Shown here: in pieces, positions 51,068-59,601 of the stretch | Layout of the letters: every line of letters starts with the position of its first letter | How positions within the stretch are numbered: position 1 is the stretch's first letter | From: Phycisphaerae bacterium | GTDB lineage: Bacteria; Planctomycetota; Phycisphaerae; Sedimentisphaerales; UBA12454 | Reading direction: 5' to 3' | DNA: 64,000 nucleotides | Assembly (NCBI GenBank): GCA_041652575.1 | Contig: JBAZHC010000015.1 | Location: 14,710-78,709, forward strand | Program-made: the position numbers and the translations under genes | Notes under the pieces: generated by a model | Seen by the model: the letters and a program-made list of their open reading frames with translations, nothing else | The model's database searches: none | Told to the model about the DNA's origin: nothing

Positions 51068-51625
51068 TTGGCAGATGAAACCGGACAAAACAAAAGGGAG
51101 GGGTTAATACACCGCCTGCAAAGCGGCGACAGCACGGCGTTTGCCGACTTTATCGCCAAATATCAGCAGCAGGTTTTTATGTGCTGCCGCCTGCTCGGAC
51201 TCGATACCAATGAAACAGAAGATGTGGCAAGTGAGACATTTATGGCGGCGTATCAGGGAATTGGCAAATATAACGGCAGGGCAAAATTAAGCACCTGGCT
51301 TTGGAAAATAGCGTATAACAAGTCAATAAATTATATTCGGCAGAAAATCCGTCAGCAGAAACTGCAGGAAAAACTTCAGAAAGATTATAAAGAAGAAACC
51401 TCTGATGTGGCTTTTGACGGAAATGAAGAAATCGTATGGGATGCCGTAAAAAAACTGCCGCACGACCAGGCAATGGCGATAGTTTTATATTACAGGCAGG
51501 AAAAAAGCGTTAAAGAGATTGCAAATATTCTGAAAAAAGGTCAAAATACCGTTAAGACAAATTTATTCAGAGGCCGCGAAAAACTCAAAGAGCTTCTGGG
51601 CGATAAAATTGAAAGGCTTTACTAA
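51068..51625 (+). CDS. ECF-family RNA polymerase sigma factor
   Basis: A 185-residue sigma factor. Region 2 spans ~25-95 (FADFIAKYQQQVFMCCRLLG; TWLWKIAYNKSINYIR), region 4 ~130-180 (LPHDQAMAIVLYYRQEKSVKEIANIL, GQNTVKTNLFRGREKLKE). Starts at TTG with AAAGGAG 7 bp upstream; no nearby ATG keeps region 1. The stop overlaps the next gene as TAATG. Likely activates itself and the divergent membrane gene. Confidence 0.9.
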   Translation: MADETGQNKREGLIHRLQSGDSTAFADFIAKYQQQVFMCCRLLGLDTNETEDVASETFMAAYQGIGKYNGRAKLSTWLWKIAYNKSINYIRQKIRQQKLQEKLQKDYKEETSDVAFDGNEEIVWDAVKKLPHDQAMAIVLYYRQEKSVKEIANILKKGQNTVKTNLFRGREKLKELLGDKIERLY

Positions 51626-52017
51626 TGCCGGCTGAAAATAAACAAAACGAACGCAGATTCGATGACATACTGAAAAAAAATCTCAAACAGCACCGGGAGT
51701 CGATTCGCAATGATTTTGCCCGCGAGCTTCTTGCTAAAATTCAGAAAGCAGAGCAGCAAAAAGCGCTTGCGAAAGTTATTATGCAGGAAAGAGTGCTGCT
51801 GGCTGCGTGTATATTTCTGCCTATAGCGGCGATAGCGGTGATATTTGCATTTCCAAACCTGATTGTCGAATCGTCACAGCAGACGACAATCTTACATTCA
51901 CTGCTTATTCAACTGGCTAAAGCTTCCATGAATCACTGGCAATTGTGTATTTATTATACCATGGCGGTAGCCGCCGTGATATACACCGTTTACGAGATGG
52001 TACTTGCGGAGCATTAG
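51625..52017 (+). CDS. Putative anti-sigma factor (single cytosolic head, two TM)
   Basis: A 130-residue protein with a charged N-terminal ~55 residues (cytosolic, helical) and hydrophobic segments at ~58-76 and ~107-126. It overlaps the sigma gene by one base and shares its promoter, the normal setting for an anti-sigma factor. No HxxxCxxC zinc motif, so it is not a ZAS protein. The assignment rests on context. Confidence 0.6.
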   Translation: MPAENKQNERRFDDILKKNLKQHRESIRNDFARELLAKIQKAEQQKALAKVIMQERVLLAACIFLPIAAIAVIFAFPNLIVESSQQTTILHSLLIQLAKASMNHWQLCIYYTMAVAAVIYTVYEMVLAEH

Positions 52018-52019
52018 GC

Positions 52020-52778
52020 TTATTTTATTTTTATCGAGCCGTTATGCGTTCGCAAAAATAGTTTATCCCTGCCGTCGCCAATGGTGCCTTTTAAATCTTT
52101 TCCTATCTTGCCGTCAACCGAAACAAGCAGTTTTGTCCTGATGGAGCCGTTACGCGTTGAGGCGTCTACTGCCGCGGAAAAATCTTCAGGAGCGGCAAAG
52201 TCGATGTTTCCATTATGTGTTTCGGCGATGATTTCGCATTTGTTCGCGGATTGCTCGATGCACTTTATATTTATATTGCCGTTGTGAGTACCCATTTTTA
52301 AATCCGCAAGTGAACCCTTGTAGTCAACATTGCCGTTATGAGTTGACGCATTGGTATTGCCCGATACATCGGCAACTGTGACATTGCCGTTATGCGTTAC
52401 AAGAGATAAATTCATCGCCCCGGGCAGATTGGCATCCAGGTTTATATTAAGCTGGACGTCTTTCGGCATTTTCGGTTTTTCGATTTTTACAGTTACACCG
52501 TTGCCGTCCGACAGGAGAGATATTTTCACCTCTTCGGCGATTTTTTTGGCAATCTCTTCGGTATCGGCTTTAACAATAATCGCAGCAGCCAGGTTGCAAT
52601 CGGTTGTCCGGCCGCCTTTGACATTTATCCATCCGTTTTGAGTTTGAGCTGCGAAAGATTGAGCCTTGCCGGCCGGAATGGTCAAATTTACCTGTTTTGT
52701 GTATTTGACATCGGCCCCGCAGTTGAGGGCAAAAATGATTGTTAATAACATACTGACAATAAAAGTTTTCCTGTTCAT
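52020..52778 (-). CDS. Exported DUF4097-type beta-repeat protein
   Basis: A 252-residue protein with a signal peptide (~1-22). The C-terminal ~150 residues contain six ~20-residue turns ending in THNGN/TRNGS (at about VTHNGN, STHNGN, GTHNGN, ETHNGN, STRNGS, RTHNGS), predicted to stack as a beta-helix-like wall. DUF4097 proteins are often found beside ECF/anti-sigma pairs. It converges on the anti-sigma gene with 2 bp between stops. Envelope function inferred. Confidence 0.75.
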   Translation of the reverse strand: MNRKTFIVSMLLTIIFALNCGADVKYTKQVNLTIPAGKAQSFAAQTQNGWINVKGGRTTDCNLAAAIIVKADTEEIAKKIAEEVKISLLSDGNGVTVKIEKPKMPKDVQLNINLDANLPGAMNLSLVTHNGNVTVADVSGNTNASTHNGNVDYKGSLADLKMGTHNGNINIKCIEQSANKCEIIAETHNGNIDFAAPEDFSAAVDASTRNGSIRTKLLVSVDGKIGKDLKGTIGDGRDKLFLRTHNGSIKIK

Positions 52779-52805
52779 ATTATTGCCCTTTCGGTTATGA
52801 ACTTT

Positions 52806-54083
52806 TTATTTTTCCGGTGCAATCATTTCTTCGTAGCTTTGCCGTTTGCGGATGACCTTGAAATTTTTTCCGTCAACAAGCACTTCCGTCGGCAGGAGAC
52901 GAGCGTTGTAATTGCTTGCCATCGTAAATCCGTAAGCGCCTGCGGTGAAAATCGCGATTAAATCGCCGCGATTGGCAGGCGGAATCGCCCTGTCTTTGGC
53001 GAAAAAGTCGGTACCTTCGCAAATCGGCCCGACGATATCGACAAACTCAAGTCCTTTTATGTCGAGCTTGTCGGTTCTTTTAAGATGAGTAAATTTTTCT
53101 TCCACTTTTGTCGGCCAGATAAAATGAAAGGCCTCGTAAAGGCACGGCCTGATTAAATCGTTCATACCCGCATCGACAATCACGAATTTTTTGCTGCCGC
53201 TCTGTTTGAGATACAAAACTTTCGTAAGCAGAATTCCGGCGTTGGCAATAATACTTTTGCCGGGTTCGAGTACCAGTTTGAGATTTTTACCTTTCAGCAA
53301 TGGCACAACTCCATCGGCATAATCGGCGGCTGTCGGCACCGTGTCGCTCTGATAATCGGCGCCATATCCGCCGCCCAAATCTATCATTTCGATTTCGAAG
53401 CCTTTGCCCCGCAGGGAGTCAATGAGCGGCAGAACTTTTTTTATCGCCTCGCAGTAGGGGTCGATTGTTTTTCCGCCGGAGCCGAGATGAACGTGAATTG
53501 CGCACATATTTACATAATCGTTTTTGCCGTATTGAGCGAAAACTTTTTCCGCACGCTCGATATCTACGCCGAATTTGGTTTCTTTCGTTCCGGTAGTGAT
53601 ATGTTTGTGCGTTTTAGGGTCGACGTCCGGATTGACTCTTAACGCCGCCTTTGTTTTTATGCCGGTTTCTTTCGCAAGTTTTATAAGATTTTCAAGTTCG
53701 GCTTCGGATTCGATATTAAAATATCCGATTCCAGCTTTCAGTGCAGCGACGATTTCCTCGTCGGTTTTGCCGACTCCCGCGTAAACGATTTTTTTCATAT
53801 CGGCCCCGGCCTGCTGCGCACGGTAAAGTTCTCCGCCGCTTACGATATCGAAGCCGCTGCCGGCACCGGCGAGGATTTTAAGAATATTTATATTTCCGCA
53901 GGCTTTGATTGAATAGCAAACCGTTGTGTCGAGTTTGGCGAAGGCCTTTTTGATTTTTTCAAAATGGTCGAGTATCGTCGCCTTGCTGTAAACATAAACC
54001 GGCGTCCCGACAGCCTGGGCTATTTTCTCAACGTCAATATCTTCCGCGAATAACCTGCCGCTTTTGTAACCGAAATAATCCAT
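52806..54083 (-). CDS. lysA: Diaminopimelate decarboxylase
   Basis: A 425-residue PLP enzyme making lysine from meso-DAP. YSIKACGNINILK near 45 holds the PLP Lys, HVHLGSGGKTIDPY near 185 the conserved His/Gly stretch, DLGGGYGADY near 225 the Gly-rich PLP loop, EPGKSI near 275, and CEGTDFFAKDR near 330 the active-site Cys. I chose the ATG at 54081-54083 (AAAGGA 8 bp upstream); the frame upstream is translated repeat. Last gene of the perR-hyp unit. Confidence 0.95.
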   Translation of the reverse strand: MDYFGYKSGRLFAEDIDVEKIAQAVGTPVYVYSKATILDHFEKIKKAFAKLDTTVCYSIKACGNINILKILAGAGSGFDIVSGGELYRAQQAGADMKKIVYAGVGKTDEEIVAALKAGIGYFNIESEAELENLIKLAKETGIKTKAALRVNPDVDPKTHKHITTGTKETKFGVDIERAEKVFAQYGKNDYVNMCAIHVHLGSGGKTIDPYCEAIKKVLPLIDSLRGKGFEIEMIDLGGGYGADYQSDTVPTAADYADGVVPLLKGKNLKLVLEPGKSIIANAGILLTKVLYLKQSGSKKFVIVDAGMNDLIRPCLYEAFHFIWPTKVEEKFTHLKRTDKLDIKGLEFVDIVGPICEGTDFFAKDRAIPPANRGDLIAIFTAGAYGFTMASNYNARLLPTEVLVDGKNFKVIRKRQSYEEMIAPEK

Positions 54084-54097
54084 ATTTTTTCCTTTTA

Positions 54098-54180
54098 TAG
54101 CCACCAGGACACAAAGGCACAAAAATAATTTTTATTTTAACTCATTTATCCTTAGTGTCTTAGTGCCTTCGTGGCTTTTT
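54098..54180. repeat. Inverted pair of repeat A between hypB and lysA
   Basis: TAGCCACCAGGACACAAAGG then CACAAAA (54098-54124) faces CCTTAGTGTCTTAGTGCCTT then CGTGGCTTTTT (54150-54180). In the transcript they can pair imperfectly as GCCAC-rich arms. The right copy lies inside the hypB reading frame and supplies its last eight codons and stop; the left copy ends 14 bp before lysA. Confidence 0.8.
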
Positions 54181-54808
54181 GGAGCCATTTGAACCATTTG
54201 TCCATACCGTCAGTTGTTTTAGCCGATATTTCGAAAATTTTCAAATCTTTATTTAATTTTCGTCCGTCCCGTTTGGCCTTTTTAATATCGAAATCAAGGT
54301 GTTTGGCAAGGTCTGTTTTGTTTATCAGCAAAATATCGGCCTGCGCAAAGGAGTTGGGATATTTCCTGCATTTGTCATCGCCCTCGGCAATGGACAGAAC
54401 AACGGCCCGTATCGTTTCGCCCAAATCGAAATCCGACGGACAAACTAAATTGCCGACGTTTTCTATTATCACAACATCGAGATTATCTGTATCGAGCTTA
54501 TGCAGTGCTTTTGTAACCTGTTCGGCCGACAGATGACAGGCGCCCCTTGTTTCGATTTGAACAGCCTGCACGCCGGTGGCAAGAATTCTTTTGGCGTCGA
54601 GTTTTGTGTAAAGGTCTCCTTCGATTATAGCGAGATTGATTTTCTTTTTCAGGGCCTTTGCTGTTTTTTCGAGGATTGTCGTCTTGCCGCTTCCGGGCGA
54701 CGAAATCATATTTATACAGAGGATATTATTCTTTTCGAAAAATTTCCGGTTTGCCGCGGCGAAATCTTCGTTCTTCGCCAGAATTTTTTTCTTTACCTTA
54801 ATCTTCAT
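54152..54808 (-). CDS. hypB: Hydrogenase/urease nickel-insertion GTPase HypB
   Basis: A 218-residue SIMIBI GTPase. MISSPGSGKTTILEKT near 34 is the Walker A loop, IEGDLYTKLDA near 62 and IETRGACHLSAEQV near 83 are the metal-binding GTPase-domain segments, and NKTDLAKHLD near 163 is the NKxD motif. There is no His-rich N-terminus. Works with HypA to place nickel in [NiFe]-hydrogenase. The C-terminal KATKALRH and stop are encoded by a repeat-A copy. Confidence 0.93.
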   Translation of the reverse strand: MKIKVKKKILAKNEDFAAANRKFFEKNNILCINMISSPGSGKTTILEKTAKALKKKINLAIIEGDLYTKLDAKRILATGVQAVQIETRGACHLSAEQVTKALHKLDTDNLDVVIIENVGNLVCPSDFDLGETIRAVVLSIAEGDDKCRKYPNSFAQADILLINKTDLAKHLDFDIKKAKRDGRKLNKDLKIFEISAKTTDGMDKWFKWLQKATKALRH

Positions 54809-54813
54809 ATTTT

Positions 54814-54860
54814 AAAGTCCGTGTCAGTCAGTGTTTCAGTTTGTGTTAGTCCGTGTTTTC
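54814..54860 (-). repeat. Repeat C between hypA and hypB, including the hypA stop
   Basis: On the minus strand: AACACGGACTAACACAAACT, GAAACACTGACTGACACGGA, CTTT. The hypA stop TAA and its last codons (Asn-Thr-Asp) lie inside it. Confidence 0.75.
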
Positions 54861-55193
54861 AAACTCTATTTCTTCCAGTAATAACGGTGCGTCGTCGCCG
54901 AGAGAAAAATCGCTTTTGCCGCATTTGGGACACTGCGGCTCGTACAAATCGAAATTAAATTTCTTATGACAGCTTTTACAAACGGCTTTAAGCGGAATAT
55001 GTTTTATCTTAAGTTTCGCTCCCTTGCATATCGTGCCCTCTGCCGCCGAGTCGAACGCAAATTCCATCGCCTCATCGTTAAGAGCATTCATCTGTCCGCA
55101 GCTTATCACGGCACGGACAACTTTGCCGCTTCTTTTTTTAACCTGCGCGAGAATCGACTCGACAATATTTTCCGCTACAAACACCTCGTGCAT
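54846..55193 (-). CDS. hypA: Hydrogenase nickel-incorporation protein HypA
   Basis: A 115-residue nickel metallochaperone. I start at MHEVF (ATG sharing its A with the hypE stop, TGATG), because the N-terminal Met-His-Glu coordinates nickel in this family. The zinc site is CKSCHKKF...CPKCGK (~73-96). Delivers Ni to HypB. Its C-terminal three residues and stop lie in a repeat. Confidence 0.92.
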   Translation of the reverse strand: MHEVFVAENIVESILAQVKKRSGKVVRAVISCGQMNALNDEAMEFAFDSAAEGTICKGAKLKIKHIPLKAVCKSCHKKFNFDLYEPQCPKCGKSDFSLGDDAPLLLEEIEFENTD

Positions 55194-56209
55194 CAGCAAA
55201 TCCTCGGCAATTCTCTGCCGTAAGGCATCTGCACAATGCGTCTGCCTTTTATCATTGTTACAAGCTCGACCAGCGGCTCATCGCTTTTGACGATTTCACC
55301 TATCACAGCGGCGTTTTTGCCGTTCTCGCAGCTTTTGCAGATTTCAAGGCATTTTTCGGCATTCTTTTCGGAAACGACTATTACGACTTTTCCTTCGTTC
55401 GCGATATTGAGAATATCGAAGCCGAGCATATCCGCCGCCGCTCTTACCGTCGGATTGACAGGTATATTTTCTTCATATATGTCAATGCCGTAATCAGCCT
55501 GGCTGACGATTTCGTTCAGGGTCGCTGCCAGCCCGCCGCGCGTCGGGTCCCGCATAAATTTTATTTCGCCGCCGAGAGCTTCGATTGCCTTCGCGCAGAT
55601 TTGCGCGACAGAGCCGCAGTCGCTTTTCATTTCTGTCTCGAATTTCATCCCTTCTCTTTGCGACATAATCGTCATACCGTGGTCGCCGATTGTGCCGCTT
55701 ACGATAATTTTATCTCCCGCGGAAATTTTTTCGAATCCAACATCGGCTCTGGGCAGTTTAAATCCCACGCCTGATGTATTTATAAAAATCTTATCGGCAC
55801 ATCCCGCTTCGACGACTTTCGTATCGCCGCAGACGATTGAAATATTTTCCTCTTTGGCGGCTTTCGCTGCGCTGGCGAGAATTTTTTTCAGAACGCTTAT
55901 CTCAAGCCCCTCTTCGATTATCAGTGACAGGCTCAATGCGGCCGGTTTCGCTCCGCTGACGGCAAGGTCGTTTATCGTTCCGCAGACCGCAAGTTTGCCG
56001 ATATCGCCGCCGCTGAAGAATAAGGGTTTTACTACGTAGCCGTCAGTTGTAAAACAGATATTATCTTTGCCGGCAGGTATTTCCGCCGCGTCTGTAAGTT
56101 TGTTGAGAGTCCGGTTATCGAACGCGGGAAGAATTACGCTGTGAATAAGTTCATCGGTTAGTCTTCCGCCTCCTCCGTGTGCGAGTAGAATTTTATCGCT
56201 CGCTGTCAT
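55193..56209 (-). CDS. hypE: Hydrogenase maturation protein HypE
   Basis: A ~338-residue AIRS-like ATPase that dehydrates a carbamoyl group on its C-terminal Cys to cyanide for the NiFe(CN)2CO centre. The C-terminal PRIC is present and intact. KILLAHGGGGRLTDELI near the start, CGTINDLAVSGAKP near 70 and RDPTRGGLAATLNE near 230 match the family. The ATG at 56207-56209 overlaps the hypD stop (ATGA); the longer upstream frame is hypD shadow. Confidence 0.94.
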   Translation of the reverse strand: MTASDKILLAHGGGGRLTDELIHSVILPAFDNRTLNKLTDAAEIPAGKDNICFTTDGYVVKPLFFSGGDIGKLAVCGTINDLAVSGAKPAALSLSLIIEEGLEISVLKKILASAAKAAKEENISIVCGDTKVVEAGCADKIFINTSGVGFKLPRADVGFEKISAGDKIIVSGTIGDHGMTIMSQREGMKFETEMKSDCGSVAQICAKAIEALGGEIKFMRDPTRGGLAATLNEIVSQADYGIDIYEENIPVNPTVRAAADMLGFDILNIANEGKVVIVVSEKNAEKCLEICKSCENGKNAAVIGEIVKSDEPLVELVTMIKGRRIVQMPYGRELPRIC

Positions 56210-57288
56210 TGAGTGCGCCTTTTTCTCCGGGCGTATTTGTACCACGCCGCGCACGCTCCTTCGCTGCTGACCATACAAGGCCCGACAGGCGTATCAGGCA
56301 TACAGCTTTTTGCGAACAGCTTGCAGTCCGGCGGGTCTATCAGACCGCAAAGCACCTCGCCGCATTGGCAGCCGGTAAGGTCTTTTTCGTGTACGAACAA
56401 TTCGCCGAGCTGTTTTTCAGCATCGAAGTCGCTGAATTGCTCTTTTAGTTTCAGAGTGCTTTTGGGTATTTTCCCAAGTCCCCGCCAGCAGCCGTCAACG
56501 GCATCGAATGTTTCATCTATTATTCTTTGCGCCGTCTTATTGCCCTGCGGTGTTACAGCGGCAGGATAAACCGAGTCCACCGCAGGCGTACCCTCGGCAA
56601 GCTGCCTGCAGATTTCCGAGATTGCCTCGATTATCTGCATCGGCTCGAATCCGGCCACTACGCACGGTTTTTTGAAATTCTCTACGACAGGCTTATACGC
56701 ATCCGAACCAATTATAACACTTACATGGCCGGGACACATAAACGCATCGATTTTATTATTCTTGTCCGAAAGCAGCGCCGTCATAGCCGGCACTACGAGT
56801 TTATGATTGCTGAAGATGAAAATATTTTTGATATTCTGCTGAACTGCTTCCCTGACGACCACTGCCGTCGCCGGTGCCGTCGTTTCAAAACCTATCGCGA
56901 CAAACACGATTTTTTTGCCTGGATTTTGTTTTGCCAGGCTCAGCGCGTCTTCGGCGCTTAATACTATTTTTATATTGCCCCTGTCGGTTTTTTTCTCGAG
57001 CGAACCTTTCCTGCCGGGCACACGAATCATATCGCCGTAGGTCGCGATTAAGCAGTCGTCCCTTTCGGCAAGCGAAAGCACGGCGTCGATATATCCCTGG
57101 TCGGTGATACATACCGGACAGCCCGGCCCGCTCAAAAGTTTCATCCCTTCCGGAAACGCTTCCCGAAGGCCCGCACGAAAAACGCTGACTGTATGCGTTC
57201 CGCAAACTTCCATTATATTTATTTTTCTGCCAAGCGCATCCTGTGCCCTTGCGATTTGTTTGTAAGCCCTGTTAATTCTATCAAGCAT
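56206..57288 (-). CDS. hypD: Hydrogenase maturation protein HypD
   Basis: A 360-residue Fe-S protein that, with HypC, assembles the Fe(CN)2CO unit. IMEVCGTHT near 27 has the conserved Cys, GPGCPVCIT near 55 the CxxC, and the C-terminal CQCGEVLCG near 312 with CKLFAKSC near 325 the 4Fe-4S ligands. GFEPMQI near 220 is the diagnostic FEP motif. Preceded by the flavodiiron gene after 3 bp. No hypC is seen beside it, which is unusual. Confidence 0.95.
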   Translation of the reverse strand: MLDRINRAYKQIARAQDALGRKINIMEVCGTHTVSVFRAGLREAFPEGMKLLSGPGCPVCITDQGYIDAVLSLAERDDCLIATYGDMIRVPGRKGSLEKKTDRGNIKIVLSAEDALSLAKQNPGKKIVFVAIGFETTAPATAVVVREAVQQNIKNIFIFSNHKLVVPAMTALLSDKNNKIDAFMCPGHVSVIIGSDAYKPVVENFKKPCVVAGFEPMQIIEAISEICRQLAEGTPAVDSVYPAAVTPQGNKTAQRIIDETFDAVDGCWRGLGKIPKSTLKLKEQFSDFDAEKQLGELFVHEKDLTGCQCGEVLCGLIDPPDCKLFAKSCMPDTPVGPCMVSSEGACAAWYKYARRKRRTQ

Positions 57289-57291
57289 CTT

Positions 57292-58473
57292 TTACTTTGT
57301 CTTATATTCTTTATGTTTATTCGCTATCTTTTCCGCCAGTTCGTCAAGTTTCTTAAAATCTTCTTCTTTCGGCTCGCCTTTTGCCAGTACAGGTTCGAGT
57401 ATTTCAGCTTTACTGTTTGGCAATAATCCTTTTAACTGTTCGACCATTCTGCCGCCCCATCCGAACGAGCCGATTACTGCAAGGTATTTCGTTTTCGGCC
57501 GAAGCGCGTTTACAAGAAACGCCGCATACGCGGCTGCCGGATGAGCGCCCGTCAAAAACGTCGGCGAGGCGATTACTATACCTGCCGCATCGACCGATTC
57601 AATCGCCAGCTTGCCGATATCTCCGCCGACAAGATTGAACTGCTCAACGCCGATGCCTTTCGCCATAAGTACGCCGACAAGATGTTCGACCATCTTTCTC
57701 GTACTTCCATGCATCGACACATACGCGACGATTGCTTTATTTTCGACATCGTTATCGTCTATCCATTTTTTATAGGCGTCGATGATGAAATTCGGCTCAT
57801 TATACACCTGCCCGTGGCTCGGGGCGATAAAATGTATATCCAGATTTTTTATTTTTTCAAGATTTTTCCCGACCGGCCCCCTGAAAGGCATCATTATCTC
57901 GGCATAATACCGTTTTGCCGACTCGTAGATTTTCGCTTTGTCGGTAACAAACAACTCGCTGCCGCAGAAATGCGAGCCGAAGAAATCGCACGAAAACAGG
58001 ATTTTATCCTCCGCCAGGTACGTCGACATAGTTTCAGGCCAATGCACCCACGGCGTAAGAATAAATTTCAGGGTCTTGTTTCCCAGCGAAATTTCCTGAC
58101 CGTCGGCGACGACGATAAATTTGTCTTCGCTGATTCCCATCAGGTCGATGAGCATATTTTTGCACTTTTCGTTGGTAACGACTTTTGCTTCGGGGAAAAG
58201 TTCGAGTACATCGGGTATGCTGCCGCTGTGGTCCTGCTCAGCGTGATTTGCGACAAGATAATCGATTTTGGTTATCCCCGCCTCGGCGAGATTTGTGATA
58301 AGAGTATCTGTTTTTGCAGGATCGACCGTGTCGATGAGAACGGTTTTCTCGCTGCCTTTAATAATATAAGAGTTGTAAGTCGTACCGTCCGGCAGCGGAA
58401 TTATTTCATCGAACAGCCTTCTGTCCCAGTCAATTGCTCCGACTTCGAATACATCTTTAGTGATTCGTCTCAT
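57292..58473 (-). CDS. Flavodiiron protein (FprA-type, O2/NO reductase)
   Basis: A 393-residue A-type flavoprotein. The beta-lactamase-like part holds the diiron ligands: NHAEQDHSG near 79, WVHWPETM near 145, SCDFFGSH near 163 and PSHGQVY near 225. The C-terminal ~145 residues are flavodoxin-like (YVSMHGSTRKMVEHL near 257 binds FMN). It reduces oxygen to water in anaerobes, using rubredoxin-type donors such as the rubrerythrin nearby or a partner elsewhere. Overlaps tpx by 4 nt. Confidence 0.94.
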   Translation of the reverse strand: MRRITKDVFEVGAIDWDRRLFDEIIPLPDGTTYNSYIIKGSEKTVLIDTVDPAKTDTLITNLAEAGITKIDYLVANHAEQDHSGSIPDVLELFPEAKVVTNEKCKNMLIDLMGISEDKFIVVADGQEISLGNKTLKFILTPWVHWPETMSTYLAEDKILFSCDFFGSHFCGSELFVTDKAKIYESAKRYYAEIMMPFRGPVGKNLEKIKNLDIHFIAPSHGQVYNEPNFIIDAYKKWIDDNDVENKAIVAYVSMHGSTRKMVEHLVGVLMAKGIGVEQFNLVGGDIGKLAIESVDAAGIVIASPTFLTGAHPAAAYAAFLVNALRPKTKYLAVIGSFGWGGRMVEQLKGLLPNSKAEILEPVLAKGEPKEEDFKKLDELAEKIANKHKEYKTK

Positions 58474-58985
58474 TTTTTAAGTTCTTTCACTGCATTTAGG
58501 GCTTCGTCATATTTGGGTTCCTGTGCTATTTCCGGCACAATCTCGGAATAACGAATTATGCCTTTGCTGTCAACAACGAAAACCGCTCTTGCCAGCAGTC
58601 TAAGGTCTTTTATCAGCACCCCGTAAGCCTGTCCGAACGATGCCGACCTGTGGTCGCTCAGGACCTGCACATTTTTCGCGTCCGCTGTGCCGCACCATCT
58701 TTTTTGCGCGAACGGCAAATCCATACTTATCGCAAGTACAGCAACATCGCTTCCCAGACCTGCCGCTTCCTTATTGAATCTGCGGGTCATTATATCGCAG
58801 ACGCCCGTATCGAGCGAAGGAACGGAAGTTATAACGCAGATTTTTCCCGCCAGCGATGAAAACTTTACGGCCGAAACACTTTGATCGACAACTTCGAAAT
58901 CCGGTGCCTTGCCGCCGACCTTTACTTCATCGCCCAGGAGCACAATCGGATTACCCTTCATTGTAACAATGCCTTTTCTTTCCAT
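58470..58985 (-). CDS. tpx: Thiol peroxidase (Tpx)
   Basis: A 171-residue atypical 2-Cys peroxiredoxin. VPSLDTGVCDIMTRRF near 57-72 has the peroxidatic Cys in the TxxC context, and QKRWCG near 96 the resolving Cys. It starts at MERKGIVTMKGNP (58983-58985) with GAGGTG upstream; the long upstream frame overlaps rubrerythrin and is rejected. Removes peroxides in the PerR-controlled unit. Confidence 0.93.
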   Translation of the reverse strand: MERKGIVTMKGNPIVLLGDEVKVGGKAPDFEVVDQSVSAVKFSSLAGKICVITSVPSLDTGVCDIMTRRFNKEAAGLGSDVAVLAISMDLPFAQKRWCGTADAKNVQVLSDHRSASFGQAYGVLIKDLRLLARAVFVVDSKGIIRYSEIVPEIAQEPKYDEALNAVKELKK

Positions 58986-59004
58986 ATTACACCTCAGTTC
59001 TTTA

Positions 59005-59577
59005 TTAGAAGTTTGCCGCTTCGATTTCCGCGTAAGCCATCGGATGAGCACAGGCCGGGCATTTATCCAGTGCCGATGTTCCTTCGTGAACATATCCGCA
59101 GTTTCTGCAAACCCAGCGTACCGTTTTTTCACGTTTGAATACCCTGTCCTTTTCGATATTGGCCGCAAATGCCAAATATCTGTCACGATGTCTTTTCTCC
59201 GCTACCGCGATGCTTTTGAAAACAACTGCTATTTCAGTAAAGCCTTCCTTGTCGGCAGTTTTTGCAAAGTCAGGATACATCGTTGTTGTTTCGTAATTTT
59301 CACCTTCCGCGGCGGCCTTGAGATTATCGACTGTCTTTCCGATTACTCCTGCCGGAAAGGCGGCAGCTATTTCCACTTCTCCGCCTTCGAGAAACTTGAA
59401 CAGTCTCTTGGCGTGTTCCTTTTCCTGCTCGGCTGTTTCAGTAAAGACGGCAGAGATTTGTTCGTAGCCTTCTTTTTTTGCCGCCGATGCCCAGTAAGTA
59501 TATCTGTTGCGGGCCTGTGATTCGCCTGAAAATGCCGTTAAAAGATTTTTTTCTGTTTGTGAGCCTTTAAGATTCAT
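59005..59577 (-). CDS. Rubrerythrin
   Basis: A 190-residue diiron peroxidase with a rubredoxin tail. Two ExxH iron motifs lie in the ferritin-like bundle (GESQARNRYTYWA... EQEKEHAKRLF near 50; a second EKRHRDRY near 128), and the C-terminus WVCRNCGYVHEG...CPACAHPMA forms the rubredoxin Fe(Cys)4 site. A GGAGG ribosome-binding site is evident. Protects an anaerobe from peroxide. Confidence 0.95.
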   Translation of the reverse strand: MNLKGSQTEKNLLTAFSGESQARNRYTYWASAAKKEGYEQISAVFTETAEQEKEHAKRLFKFLEGGEVEIAAAFPAGVIGKTVDNLKAAAEGENYETTTMYPDFAKTADKEGFTEIAVVFKSIAVAEKRHRDRYLAFAANIEKDRVFKREKTVRWVCRNCGYVHEGTSALDKCPACAHPMAYAEIEAANF

Positions 59578-59601
59578 AGTATTACCTCCGTTAAAAAATG
59601 G

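Noticed and set aside
57541..58551. 336-codon plus-strand frame antisense to the flavodiiron gene
   Set aside because: The opposite strand encodes an unambiguous flavodiiron protein with all metal ligands; the antisense frame is a shadow.
58986..59186. 67-residue N-terminal extension of Tpx
   Set aside because: It overlaps rubrerythrin in another frame; Tpx normally starts at MERKG-like sequence and a ribosome-binding site fits that ATG.
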